NCBI RefSeq assembly: GCF_001870675.1
Contig: NZ_MEHT01000018.1
Location: forward strand, 1 to 64,000
DNA length: 64,000 nt
DNA from: Roseinatronobacter thiooxidans
GTDB lineage: Bacteria > Pseudomonadota > Alphaproteobacteria > Rhodobacterales > Rhodobacteraceae
Direction of reading: 5' to 3'
The position numbers and the translations under genes are program-made. Positions 1-8,867 of the stretch are shown one piece after another (positions within the stretch are counted from its first letter, which is position 1; each line of letters opens with the position of its first letter). The notes under the pieces are model-generated. The model was not told the origin of the DNA. It saw only the letters and a program-made list of their open reading frames with translations, and did not search any database.

Positions 1-333
1 CGGGGTAATCAATGGCGAGCGTGGCATAGACGCGATCCTCAAAATCTCATAATGTACTATGGTATAGTATGTTACATATGTCGACTGGACAACGCTGAAA
101 GCGCTGAAGATGCGGCGTATTGCTCTTGATGATGCACTGTAATGTGGGGTTTGGTAGGCACAGGATAAAAATATCGACCTGTGCCAATAAAATACATATC
201 TGGCCCTTGAAGGCCCCTTCGCTACGCCCCAAATACGTTTTATGGTCAGCGGACGTCCGAATAAGTCGGGCGAGACCAGAGTTCGTACCTCTGCCCCCGC
301 CCTGACCACAACGCGTCTTTTGGGAGACACGCC
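1..333. other. Upstream non-coding region of the island, with a small inverted repeat
   Basis: I see no convincing gene here; the two short open frames on opposite strands look like chance. Bases 40-80 and 150-200 are noticeably more AT-rich than what follows. An inverted repeat TACTAT-GGT-ATAGTA sits at 55-69, nested in a looser ATGTA...TACAT symmetry at 52-77. It could be an operator or promoter element for the rightward genes starting at 334. That role is inferred only from position and symmetry. Confidence 0.4.
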
Positions 334-1359
334 ATGGCTAACTCAATCGTATCCCGCCGCGTGGGCGGTTTCAATGCCACGCATTCCCCGGTTTTGTCCC
401 GGTTCGCCTTGCTGCGCGCCGCGCTGCCTGCGCTGGTCGAGGCAGAGCGCGCCCTTGACGGCTATGCCGGTCAGGACCCCGCGCTCCAGATGTTCACCGA
501 TGCGGTGGATGAAGCGCGCGCCGTGCTTCTGTCGCACGGGCGGGCGCTTGCAGCTACACCTGTCACGGATCCGCGCGATCACACGCTGCGGCGCGTGGCG
601 GCATTGGTCCGGACCGTCGTGCTTTCGGACGACGCCACCGAGGTTGCGCGCATCCGCGACGCCATCACCATGAGGCGTTGGGCATTTCGCAGCCCGCCCC
701 GGGTCGAGGGGCAGAACCATGGGCATAACGAGGATGACGCCCCGTACACTGCCCTGGCGACCTGCGCCCTTGACGCGCTGGTGACCTATATTGATCTGCC
801 TGATCTGCTGGAGGGAGGGCGGGATGCGGCTGTTGCGGCTGCTGGCCCTACGTCCACCGGTGCGACGCGCCGTCTTGCCAGCCATTACCAGGCGCATACG
901 CCGATGTCGGCGCAATTCACCGCGCTGTTGCGCGCGCTCACGGTTTTCCTGCAGGCTGAAGCCCCTTTGCAACGCTCTGTGGCGGGCGATGTTCTGAGCG
1001 CGCGTTTCGGTGCCGCGCTGTGCGAGGGGGAAGCCGCGCAAGCCCGCACCCATCGCGAACTTGATACGCTGCTGGCCATGACCCCGCGCCGCGCGGAGGA
1101 TCGGACGCTGTGGGATATGGGGTTCTTCCTCTATAGCCTGTTTGGCACGGAAGATGACATGGAGCGGCGTGCGTTGTTTGACGTCGTTCAGGCCAATTTC
1201 AGCCTGTTTGAAGCGCAGGGCACGCATGCGGTGGCCTGCCAGATGCGCCCGGTACAGTCGGTGTTTTTCCAGCTCTGTGCGCGTCTGATGGATTTGGAGG
1301 ATTTCGGCGGCGACGGCCCGGACGGGTCGGGCGCCTTCGGGCAGGTGCAGGCGGCCTGA
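334..1359 (+). CDS. Unrecognised 341-aa island protein
   Basis: I do not recognise the family. The start at 334 is supported by GGGAGA about 6 bases upstream. The protein reads as soluble and mostly helical, rich in Ala, Leu and Arg, with no signal peptide and no clear membrane segment. Residues around 120-140 contain a His/Asn/Asp-rich stretch, and the C-terminus ends in a Gly/Asp-rich tail. It is the first of four rightward genes (this one, then 1527, 2272 and 5861) lying between the window edge and an integrase, so it probably belongs to an integrated element. Codon choice is strongly GC-biased, like its neighbours, and supports real coding. No function can be assigned. Confidence 0.7.
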   Translation: MANSIVSRRVGGFNATHSPVLSRFALLRAALPALVEAERALDGYAGQDPALQMFTDAVDEARAVLLSHGRALAATPVTDPRDHTLRRVAALVRTVVLSDDATEVARIRDAITMRRWAFRSPPRVEGQNHGHNEDDAPYTALATCALDALVTYIDLPDLLEGGRDAAVAAAGPTSTGATRRLASHYQAHTPMSAQFTALLRALTVFLQAEAPLQRSVAGDVLSARFGAALCEGEAAQARTHRELDTLLAMTPRRAEDRTLWDMGFFLYSLFGTEDDMERRALFDVVQANFSLFEAQGTHAVACQMRPVQSVFFQLCARLMDLEDFGGDGPDGSGAFGQVQAA

Positions 1360-1526
1360 GCCGACCCGGACCTTGCGGCGCGGGCCTGCAACACGGGCCT
1401 GCGACACGGGCCTGCGATCTTTGAGGCGTGCGTGGGGGGGGCGGGCGGAGGCTTTGTGCCTCACAGACCCCGCCCCTCACGCCACCGCCCTTGCATCCTC
1501 ACATTTCCCAGCCATGGAGTTACCCC

Positions 1527-2093
1527 ATGCAACAACTTTTTCTGCCGAACATGGTCATGCCTTCCCGACCCATGGAGATCCGTGACGCCCGCGAGGCGCT
1601 GGCCATGTATCCGAAGATGTCGACACCCGATCTTTGCCGTTACGCCAAATATCTTGGCAGCGCCGCTGAACTGCTGGTGGATTCCATTTTCATGCGCCTT
1701 GGGGAGCGGGTCTACCCCATGCCCGAGCATGAACGTCACGACCGCGTGCTCATTCTGCCGGATGACACCCCGGTGCGTGTTCAGGTCAAAACCCGGCATT
1801 CGGTGAACGCAAATGGGGACTATGTCTTCAACCTGAGGCAGCGCAGCGAACGCGGCTCGACCGGGCGCGGCCCCTATGCGGCCACCGATTTCGACATCCT
1901 TGCGATGGCCATTCTTGCGGAGGGAGTGGTGCGTTTCACCGCCGACTGGCACAGTCGTCATGTCGTCCACGTCTCCGAGATCACGCACCTGCGCCGCAAC
2001 CCGCGGGCGTCCCTGGACGCCGCGCTGGCACGGCTTGGCCACACCGATGCCATCCCGGGCGGGTGGGACCACGATCTCGACCTCGCCGCCTAG
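1527..2093 (+). CDS. PD-(D/E)XK-like nuclease domain protein
   Basis: The 188-aa protein fits the PD-(D/E)XK nuclease fold seen in small endonuclease-like proteins. A helix with a conserved-looking Glu (SAAELLVDSIF, about residues 48-58) is followed by an Asp in HDRVLIL (about residue 73), and then by the Q-x-K strand VRVQVKTRH near residue 86. This order E / D / QxK matches the catalytic core. Expected activity is Mg-dependent DNA cleavage, but that is an inference from motifs. An upstream in-frame start at 1428 exists; 1527 is preferred because the preceding codons look like leader sequence. A hairpin follows the gene and precedes the FtsH-like protease gene. Its cellular role, such as defence or element maintenance, is unknown. 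Confidence 0.6.
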   Translation: MQQLFLPNMVMPSRPMEIRDAREALAMYPKMSTPDLCRYAKYLGSAAELLVDSIFMRLGERVYPMPEHERHDRVLILPDDTPVRVQVKTRHSVNANGDYVFNLRQRSERGSTGRGPYAATDFDILAMAILAEGVVRFTADWHSRHVVHVSEITHLRRNPRASLDAALARLGHTDAIPGGWDHDLDLAA

Positions 2094-2119
2094 TACCCGG
2101 CTCCGCCTAGATCGGGGCT

Positions 2120-2150
2120 GGCTGACCGGAACCGCTTGATCCGGTCGGCC
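2120..2150. terminator. Stem-loop between nuclease and protease genes
   Basis: Bases 2120-2130 pair with 2140-2150, giving an 11-bp stem with one G-T wobble and a 9-base loop. It lies 27 bases after the nuclease stop codon. There is no T-run after it, so it may be a Rho-independent-like terminator, an mRNA end stabiliser or a protein site. Confidence 0.4.
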
Positions 2151-2271
2151 TAAATCGGAACCGCCCGACTGGGCACACCCGCGACACCAAAACATCGCAG
2201 CAATATCCCGTGCCCGGCCCGCCCTTGGGGCGAACCATTTCCCCGTTCCTTATTCCTGACGGAGGCTTCCC

Positions 2272-4830
2272 ATGACGCAGCCCACCACCCCGACCCTCAC
2301 GTCCACGACCAGCGGCGCGGCAGCTCCCGCTGACTGGCGCGTTTTCGCCGCAGCGATCCGCGATAGCCTGCTTTTCGAGCAATCCGGATGGGCGACGATC
2401 AGCGGTGTCATCACCACACACCCGCCTTATGCGGCGCCGACCGATGCGCCAGTTTCTGCGGTTGCGCCGCTGCGGCAGGCGAACGCTGCCACGTCCTCCA
2501 CCCCGGCCCACCCGCCAACGACCGCCAGTACGCTGCCCCGGACCGAACTCGACGATATTCTGGATTTCGTCGAGGCAGAAGCAGAAGCGGCCGCTGCGCT
2601 GATGGCGGACGCCCTGCCGCCTGTCCCCGACGGGTCGGGCAAGGAGGCGGCGGTCTACAGCCTGCGGCCTGCCGTGGCGCTTACCGTGAACCGGCTGGCC
2701 GCTACTTTCGGCAGCCCGGCCGCGATGTATAATGCTCTGAGCGCGCCCGGATCGCTGACAGTGCTTTCGGCGGGCACCCTTGGTCTGGATGAGCCCCTGT
2801 ACAAGGTTCTGGACCATATCCTGAGCCGCGCGCCCTTCTGGCCGGAGGATGCGCCGCTGCCCAAGGCGATCCGGGCCGAGGAAGCGATGCTGTCGAAGGA
2901 CAACCGCAAAACAGGCGCAGGCCCGATCGGCCAGCTGGTGCCCACGGTCCGCACGGCGCTGGAAACGCGGCGCGCGATTGTCGCGGTGGCGCTGGCGGCC
3001 GGTACCCTGCCCACGGCCCTGCGCGCGCTGAAGCCGCAGGTGATCCACCTTGCACCCCTCGACCGGGCCATGCTGGCCACGATCCTGACCGATGCTTACC
3101 CCGATACGGAGGACCGGAATGAAGGCGACCCGAGCGCCGTGGCCGCCCTCGCCCGCCTGCCGGAGGACGCCCGCTACAAGGGCCTCGGGCCGGACGATCT
3201 GGTGCTGGCCTTGCGCAACCCGACGCTGGAGGGTGCCATCGCAGCCCTGATGCTGGCTGCGGCACCAGATGCCGCTGATGAACCGGGGCTGGCCGATTTC
3301 CCGCTTCCGCAAGAGGTACGCGAACCCCTGGAGCAGATGGTCACTGACCTGCTTGCGTGGCAGGCGGGCGAGATCGCGTGGAAAGACGTCACCCGCGGCA
3401 TCCTCCTCTCCGGCCCGCCGGGGAGCGGCAAAACCGAAGTTCCCCGCCTTATCGCCAGATCGGCGGGGATCAACGTGATCACGGGCTCGATCGCCGACTG
3501 GTCCTCGGAGGGAAGCCGCGGGAGTGAGGTGATCAAGGCGATGCGGGAGTGTTTCGCCCGTGCTGCGGCCGCTGCGCCCGCAATCCTGTTCATCGACGAA
3601 CTGGACGCTGTCGGGGACCGCGACCGGCCCCATGACACCAACTCAACCTGGACCGAGTATGTGGTGACGGGCCTTTTGGCCGCCATGGACGGCTATGAGG
3701 GGCATGAGGGCGTGGTCATTATGGGCGCGACCAATCATCCGGACCGGATCGACAAAGCCATCCGCAGGCCCGGGCGTTTCGACCGGGTGCTGCATCTGGG
3801 CTACCCGACGCATGATCTGATCCCCGCCGCGATCCGCTGGCAGGCCTGGCCGGATCTGGCGGATGCGGACCTGACCGGCATTGCCGCGCAGGCATCCGGC
3901 ATGTCGGGGGCTGACATTGCAGGCCTTGTCCGGACCGCCCGCGCGCGGGCGCGGCGCGCGAAGCGCCCGCTCACGTGCGACGACCTGAGCGCCACGCTGC
4001 GGGACCTGCGGCCGCCAGTTCCGGAGGAGATCCGCTGGCAGGTCGCTGTTCACGAGGCGGGTCATGCCATCACCGGAGCTGCGACCGGTATCGCGCATCC
4101 GCAGATGCTGGCGCTTCAGGGCGGCGGCGGAGTGACGCAGCAAGCACTTCTGCGCCGCAGCCAGCGCCGCAATGAGATCGCCGATACGCTGGCCAATGAT
4201 CTCGGCGGGCGCGGTGCAGAAATCCTCATCTTCGGGGAACCCTCCGGCGGGGCGGGTGGCGACGCCAATAGCGATCTCGCGCGCGCCACGCAGACGGCGG
4301 CCGCGCTGGAGCTGTCATGGGGACTGGGCCACGATCTGATCTGGCTGGGCGATCCGGAGGTGGTGCTGGCCCGGCTGCGCGCCGAGCCGGTCCTGCGCGC
4401 GCGGGTCGAGGCCCGGCTGCAGGCGGCGCAGGCTCGTGCCCTGCGGATTGTGGAAGCCAACCGCCCCGTGCTGGAGGAGATGGCCGCGGCACTGGTCCGG
4501 ACCGGATTGCTGGCCGGCCCCGAGCTGGAGGCGCTGGTCGCGAAGGTCGTGCCGGATGCAGCGGCCGGGCCAGTGCCCGGACAGACCCCTCTCGCACAGA
4601 CCACTAGCGCGCCCATCCCCCCGGCCCCTGTGGAGGAGGATTCCCGCGCAACGGGCGATGTGGTCAGCCCCTCCGATGGTCAGGCCGGACACCCTGAAGC
4701 ACGCCTGCTGACAATCACTCCGGAACAGGGGAACGCGTGGACAGCGCACGAGGTCCGGACAGGGCCGGACCGGGCCGACAATACCAACACCCCGCCCGAC
4801 CCGGACATCGTCCGGCCGTTCGCCGCCTGA
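2272..4830 (+). CDS. Soluble FtsH-like AAA+ ATPase with M41 zinc protease domain
   Basis: The 852-aa protein carries an FtsH-type AAA+ module followed by an M41 peptidase. Walker A (GPPGSGKTE) is near residue 381, Walker B ([13 protein letters not shown]) near 437, and the second region of homology ends in IRRPGRFDR. The zinc site HEAGH starts at residue 594 and a third ligand Asp is at about 668 in NSDLARAT, as in FtsH. Unlike FtsH it has no N-terminal membrane helices. Instead there are roughly 340 residues of unrecognised sequence with an Ala/Glu-rich stretch, and the C-terminal tail is Pro-rich and probably disordered. The pore-loop position reads ADWSSEG rather than the FVG-containing loop of FtsH. 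Start 2272 has GGAGG upstream. It likely degrades or unfolds specific proteins; the substrates are unknown. Confidence 0.85.
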   Translation: MTQPTTPTLTSTTSGAAAPADWRVFAAAIRDSLLFEQSGWATISGVITTHPPYAAPTDAPVSAVAPLRQANAATSSTPAHPPTTASTLPRTELDDILDFVEAEAEAAAALMADALPPVPDGSGKEAAVYSLRPAVALTVNRLAATFGSPAAMYNALSAPGSLTVLSAGTLGLDEPLYKVLDHILSRAPFWPEDAPLPKAIRAEEAMLSKDNRKTGAGPIGQLVPTVRTALETRRAIVAVALAAGTLPTALRALKPQVIHLAPLDRAMLATILTDAYPDTEDRNEGDPSAVAALARLPEDARYKGLGPDDLVLALRNPTLEGAIAALMLAAAPDAADEPGLADFPLPQEVREPLEQMVTDLLAWQAGEIAWKDVTRGILLSGPPGSGKTEVPRLIARSAGINVITGSIADWSSEGSRGSEVIKAMRECFARAAAAAPAILFIDELDAVGDRDRPHDTNSTWTEYVVTGLLAAMDGYEGHEGVVIMGATNHPDRIDKAIRRPGRFDRVLHLGYPTHDLIPAAIRWQAWPDLADADLTGIAAQASGMSGADIAGLVRTARARARRAKRPLTCDDLSATLRDLRPPVPEEIRWQVAVHEAGHAITGAATGIAHPQMLALQGGGGVTQQALLRRSQRRNEIADTLANDLGGRGAEILIFGEPSGGAGGDANSDLARATQTAAALELSWGLGHDLIWLGDPEVVLARLRAEPVLRARVEARLQAAQARALRIVEANRPVLEEMAAALVRTGLLAGPELEALVAKVVPDAAAGPVPGQTPLAQTTSAPIPPAPVEEDSRATGDVVSPSDGQAGHPEARLLTITPEQGNAWTAHEVRTGPDRADNTNTPPDPDIVRPFAA

Positions 4831-5188
4831 GGGGGCCCGCGATCGCGCTGTCCGGACTTCCACCCCAAAGCGCGTGCGGCCAGCCCGCGCGCCCAAGCGG
4901 GTAGTTTTGGTGTGACATGGGCGGACCCGGTCCGGACAGGATTGCCGCTGTCAGGCGCAGCTTGAGACAGTTTGCGCGTGGCGTGCGGTCTGACAGTTGC
5001 GCCCGTCCCTTTTGTCCGGAGGACAGCTCAATCTTGTCCGGAGTTCAGACAACCTGTGGCCCGGAGGGATGCCCCCATCACCGATTTTCCGCAGCCCACC
5101 TACCGCGCATTTTTCCATCACATGCAGCTGGAACCAACACCCCGCCCACCCCCGATGAATCGCATGCGGCACATAATCCCTGTCCGGA
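4754..5188. repeat. Cluster of six TGTCCGGA / TCCGGACA octamers
   Basis: The octamer occurs at 4849-4856, 5013-5020, 5035-5042 and 5181-5188 in forward orientation, and at 4754-4761 and 4931-4938 inverted. The first copy is inside the 3' end of the protease gene; the rest are in the non-coding DNA after it. Clustering over 435 bp suggests binding sites, iterons or a recombination/transfer site, but part of the frequency may reflect a general TCCGGA preference in this GC-rich DNA. Confidence 0.45.
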
Positions 5189-5860
5189 CCTTGATCCCGA
5201 TCCTACGCCTACACCCTCCAAACCCAAACACCTGCTTCCACCACGCGCGCCGGAGCGCGCGCCACTTCCTCTCCGCCCAAGGGGCGGCTCCCCCGCTCTT
5301 TGCGTCCCAAGGTCCCTAAAACCCAACCACCCCCAGGCTCCAAAACCAATCCCAACCTTACAAACCAAACAAAAGCGCCGCAGGCACCCCGCGCGGGCAC
5401 CGCAAGCGCGAAACTGGGTGGGGGTATCTGGAAACCATGTTAAGATCAGCGCACATGAAGACGGCGGGTATCTGAGGTTCCACGCGTGATCATCGTCGCT
5501 GATATGTACGGCGATTGCAGGGCAGGGCTGGCGGCAGACCCCGCCGCCAACCGCCTTTGATCGCTATGCCTACGCGCGGTCAGACGTGCACCGGAACGTC
5601 AAAGTGACGTTCAACATCAATGCGTTAAAGAATTTCTAATGCACATCTTCCGCCTTCCGGGGGGCTGCTCTTTTGCCCCCTATGATGTATCTTGACCCTG
5701 ACGCTCCGACCCGTTGCCCGCCCGGTCTTCTTTGCCGGGCAGCAACTCGGTGCGAGCGCGAGTAGGGCAGGGACACGAATGCAAAGGCAAAAGGTGTGAC
5801 GCAGACCAGCATCAGACAGTACCTGACCGCGCACCGTCCCGTCCGGCGCAGGGGGGTGAC
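4831..5860. other. One-kilobase non-coding region of the island
   Basis: I see no reliable gene. Open frames here are low in complexity and lack ribosome binding sites. Features present are the TGTCCGGA cluster (to 5188), a strand-skewed tract rich in C and A and very poor in G on the shown strand (about 5206-5230 and 5308-5372), and an inverted repeat AACGTCA-AAG-TGACGTT at 5595-5611. Such asymmetric, repeat-bearing DNA is compatible with a replication or transfer origin of a mobile element, which is a guess. Confidence 0.4.
5595..5611. repeat. Inverted repeat AACGTCA-N3-TGACGTT
   Basis: A perfect 7-bp inverted repeat with a 3-base spacer lies about 250 bp upstream of the small gene at 5861. 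It could be an operator or a short hairpin; nothing more can be said from sequence. Confidence 0.4.
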
Positions 5861-6298
5861 ATGTCGCTCACACTTGTAAAACCGCCCCGTCCGGCCGCCG
5901 TACCACCTGAAACGCGGCCCGTGTCGGCGCCAGTCTTGGCCATTGGGGACGCGGGCACGCCGTGCGCATCTGCGCACCAGACCCGTGTTGTGCACGAGGA
6001 TTGCAGGACGGCGGAAGCAGACAACCAGATCGTCCCCCTGCATGACCTCCAGAACGACCCCGCGCGCACCCAACGCCCTCAGGCACAAGGGATCACGCCT
6101 GCCACCGCGCGCAGGACACTTCCCCCACAGCCTGTCGAGGAACGCATCGCAAACGCGCTGCGCCTGGTCGCCGAACTGCTCCAGCATGACGAAACCTATC
6201 TGCCGGTCTTTCTGCGGCTGGAAGCGGAACTGCAACAGGCACATGCCCGCCGCGCGGCGCTGGAGCGCGCGAAATCCTTGCTACAGACCCGCCATTAG
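5861..6298 (+). CDS. Small unknown island protein with C-terminal helix
   Basis: The 145-aa protein is not recognised. The start at 5861 is preferred to an upstream one at 5714 because a purine-rich GGGGGG lies about 5 bases before it. The first 85 or so residues are Pro/Ala/Thr-rich and probably disordered. The last 55 are rich in Leu, Glu, Ala and Arg with heptad-like spacing (RLEAELQQAHARRAALERA), suggesting an amphipathic or coiled-coil helix. Its stop codon overlaps the stop of the convergent integrase by two bases, so the two belong to the same compact element end. It might be an accessory protein of the island, but no function is shown. Confidence 0.55.
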   Translation: MSLTLVKPPRPAAVPPETRPVSAPVLAIGDAGTPCASAHQTRVVHEDCRTAEADNQIVPLHDLQNDPARTQRPQAQGITPATARRTLPPQPVEERIANALRLVAELLQHDETYLPVFLRLEAELQQAHARRAALERAKSLLQTRH

Positions 6299-7569
6299 AG
6301 GGCGATGCGCGCCAGCTCGCCCGCCTTGAAGGCAAGCCCACCCGCCTGACCGTATTTCTGCCGACCCAATGAATGGCCCATCAATTCGCGCCGGACACGC
6401 TCGTCAATCCGGCCCCGCAGCATCCGGTCCTCAAAATTATGCCGCAAGCTATACATTACATGGTCATCACTCTCCATCAGCCCATTCTCGCGCAGGAACT
6501 TGTTCACAGTGGCCGACAAGGTCGCGGGCTTCGCCCGATATTGCGGGAACCCTTTGGGAAACGCGCGAAAGACCTCAAGGCTGACGCCGGTCAGCGGGAT
6601 CTCGCGCCGCGAGGTCTTGTTCTTGATCTGGCGTGTTTCGTCTGCAGCGATCACAATATGGGGCACATCGTGGTCCAGCCGAATACGTTCGGCAGTCAAT
6701 CCCGCCGCTTCCGACGGACGGTAGCCCGTGTTGATCATGCCCAAAAAGATCGCCCGCGCCTCCGGGTTCAGGCCGGACAACACGCCCGGGGCCAGCAGCC
6801 GATCGCGGATCCAGATATCCGAGAAGGGCAGCCGTTCTTTCTTGTCGCCGTCTTTCAGCGTCAGCTTATGCAGCGGCAGGTCGAAATCGAACCCTTTCAG
6901 CTCGTTTACAGTCTTCAGCACATCCGCAAGGTGGATCAGGTCCTTGTTGGCCGAATTGGGCGTCAGATCCTCCTCCGCGATGCGTTCCAGCCACCAGGAC
7001 CGGAAGTCGAGGAAATCCGCGCGTTTCATCTGCGCCAGCGGCAGGTCGCCCACCACATCAATGAAATTGCGGACAGCTTTCTTGCGGGGATTGACCCAAC
7101 GCCGCTTCTGATCCTCGCTTTTGCCACGGGTCCGGTCGGGCGTCAGTTTCCAATATTCCTCAAGCGCCTGCGACACGGTGATCGACGGCACCTCCACAGC
7201 CCCCAGCACCGCAGGGGCCGCAGCAAGGTTCGCCGATCCGTCACGGCGTTGCAAAACCTCAATGCGCGCCAGCAGCGCCTCCAGCGGCAGCTGTTCAATA
7301 TCGCGGATCGGCATGTAGCTCACGCCATGGCTGCCAGCGATCGCGCGCGCGGCCTCAAACCGCGCGGCCCCGTCGTCGGACCTGCCCGCCAGCTGGGCCT
7401 CCCAGCCCGAGACCAGACTTTCCCACACGCCCGGCGCCTTTTGGGCCGCAAGCTGGCGCGAGTCGGTCTGCAAGGATACCCACACCTCACGCCGCGGCTC
7501 GATTCCCGCAAATTTCGCCGGAACGCGCCGCCGCAAATGCCATGTCTTCCCACGCATCATCAGCTGCAT
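6295..7569 (-). CDS. Tyrosine recombinase / phage-type integrase
   Basis: Site-specific recombinase that would integrate and excise the island. Counting from the start at 7569 (424 aa), catalytic residues are visible: Arg284 in GYRPSEAAG, a Lys-rich strand IKNKTSRREIPL, the H/R region YSLRHNFEDR with Arg376, His399 in MGHSLGR and the nucleophile Tyr406 in RQKYGQ. The N-terminal part has the RGKTWHLRRRVP type of small domain common in proteobacterial integrases, followed by a SAM-like core-binding domain around residues 130-215. An in-frame ATG at 7629 would add 20 residues; 7569 is preferred because the conserved N-terminal domain begins there. The gene sits just beyond the 3' end of tRNA-Ser, the usual attachment site. 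Confidence 0.92.
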   Translation of the reverse strand: MQLMMRGKTWHLRRRVPAKFAGIEPRREVWVSLQTDSRQLAAQKAPGVWESLVSGWEAQLAGRSDDGAARFEAARAIAGSHGVSYMPIRDIEQLPLEALLARIEVLQRRDGSANLAAAPAVLGAVEVPSITVSQALEEYWKLTPDRTRGKSEDQKRRWVNPRKKAVRNFIDVVGDLPLAQMKRADFLDFRSWWLERIAEEDLTPNSANKDLIHLADVLKTVNELKGFDFDLPLHKLTLKDGDKKERLPFSDIWIRDRLLAPGVLSGLNPEARAIFLGMINTGYRPSEAAGLTAERIRLDHDVPHIVIAADETRQIKNKTSRREIPLTGVSLEVFRAFPKGFPQYRAKPATLSATVNKFLRENGLMESDDHVMYSLRHNFEDRMLRGRIDERVRRELMGHSLGRQKYGQAGGLAFKAGELARIAL

Positions 7570-7716
7570 ATCGCCACCCCACATAAGCACCTGTGTAGCA
7601 AGATGTGTAGCAGGAAATCGAGTATTCAAGGAAAGCGCTGTGCGGAGAAAGCTTAAAAAGGACGTTAACCCGTTGAGAGCTATTCATAAAATTCTGACAA
7701 CAACGCTAGGCTGTGG

Positions 7717-7803
7717 CGGAGAGACAGGGATTCGAACCCTGGGTCCCCGTGAAGGGACAACGGTTTTCGAGACCGCCCCGATCGACCACTCCGGCACCTC
7801 TCC
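7717..7803 (-). tRNA. tRNA-Ser (anticodon CGA)
   Basis: The minus strand folds as a class II tRNA of 87 bases: a 7-bp acceptor stem starting GGAGAGG, an anticodon loop CTCGAAA giving anticodon CGA, a long variable arm with the stem GTCCC/GGGAC, and the T-arm GGTTCGAATCC. CCA is not encoded. It reads UCG serine codons. Its 3' end faces the integrase 150 bp away, so it is the likely attachment site of the island to the left. Confidence 0.95.
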
Positions 7804-8004
7804 GATCGGCGTCTCGATACTGGCTTGCGCATGGGCGTGCAAGGGGAAATTGTTCATATCGTCATTCCCCGTGCACCGGAGTGAGTGGCGCGCGTCGTTT
7901 CCAGAAGGGCCGTCGTCTTTCATATGCCCCGCGCGCGAAAGTGTTTGGTGTTGGGGCATGGATTTCCCTATGCTGGCACAACCTGCATAACACCGGATTT
8001 GACC

Positions 8005-8853
8005 ATGCCCCCTGCCCTGCTGCGCACCGCCCTTGTTTTGATGACAGGGTTTTTCGTTGTAATCTCTTCCTTGCGAATGGCGGCGGCCGATGATCTGTCG
8101 CGCGCCTATCTGCTGCCGGAACTGTTCGGCATCATGGCGGCGGAAGGGCGCAGCTCTGTGCTGGTCGAGGGGGCGATTCCCTTGCAGGGGCGTGCCCTTG
8201 CAGATTTTGAACGCGATGTCTCAAGGATTTACGATGCCGAGCGCATGCATGCGGCTTTTGTCGCGACCCTGACCGCCGATATGGAGGCCACGCCAGACGT
8301 GGTGCAAGATGCGCTTGAATTTGCACGGACCGACCTTGGCAAGCGTGTCCTGCGTCTGGAAATCTCTGCCCGTGACGCCTTGCTTGATGATGAGGTCGAC
8401 CAGATCGCGCGGATGGCTTTGCAAAATGCGCGGGCGGCGCAACAGGGTGCACCCGCCGCAGACCGACTGGACATGATCCGCGCGCGGGTGGATGCGAATG
8501 ATCTGGTTGAATTGAATGTCTCTTTGGGGCTGAACACCAGCTATGCCTATTATCAAAGCATGATGTCCGAGAATGCGGTCAACGGGCTGGACAGTGAACA
8601 GCTTTTATTTCTGGTCTGGGCGCAAGAGCCTGAAATCCGTATCGATGTTGAAGACTGGATCGAATCCTATTTCATGATGGCCTATCAACCGCTCAGCGAT
8701 GAAGATTTGCAGGCGCTGATTGATTATGTCTCAACGCCTTTGGCGCAGGCATTCAACCGTGCCATGTTTCGGGCATTTGAGGTGGTGTTCGGTGATATTT
8801 CGGTTGCGGTCGGTCGCGCCTTGGGGCGGCGCCTGAATATCGAGGATTTGTAA
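8005..8853 (+). CDS. DUF2059-type exported protein
   Basis: The 282-aa protein starts with a signal peptide: a short N-terminus, then a hydrophobic stretch LVLMTGFFVVISSL, with cleavage likely after an AAA-like motif near residue 29. The mature part is helical and acidic, with two regions resembling DUF2059 repeats (residues about 70-140 and 195-260, the latter with SYFMMAYQPLSDEDLQALIDY). The family is periplasmic and poorly understood. The start at 8005 is chosen because the signal peptide follows directly; frames further upstream run into the tRNA spacer. It converges with argE, with a small CCCTGT/ACAGGG stem between them. Confidence 0.75.
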   Translation: MPPALLRTALVLMTGFFVVISSLRMAAADDLSRAYLLPELFGIMAAEGRSSVLVEGAIPLQGRALADFERDVSRIYDAERMHAAFVATLTADMEATPDVVQDALEFARTDLGKRVLRLEISARDALLDDEVDQIARMALQNARAAQQGAPAADRLDMIRARVDANDLVELNVSLGLNTSYAYYQSMMSENAVNGLDSEQLLFLVWAQEPEIRIDVEDWIESYFMMAYQPLSDEDLQALIDYVSTPLAQAFNRAMFRAFEVVFGDISVAVGRALGRRLNIEDL

Positions 8854-8867
8854 ACCGCGCCCCTGTT

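Noticed and set aside
4917-5489. Long frame of 190 codons on the plus strand
   Set aside because: Pro/Arg-rich translation of a C/A-rich tract, no ribosome site and no domain; most likely chance.
7630-7716. Search for a second copy of the tRNA-Ser 3' end as attachment repeat
   Set aside because: None was found inside the window; the other end of the island is probably left of position 1.
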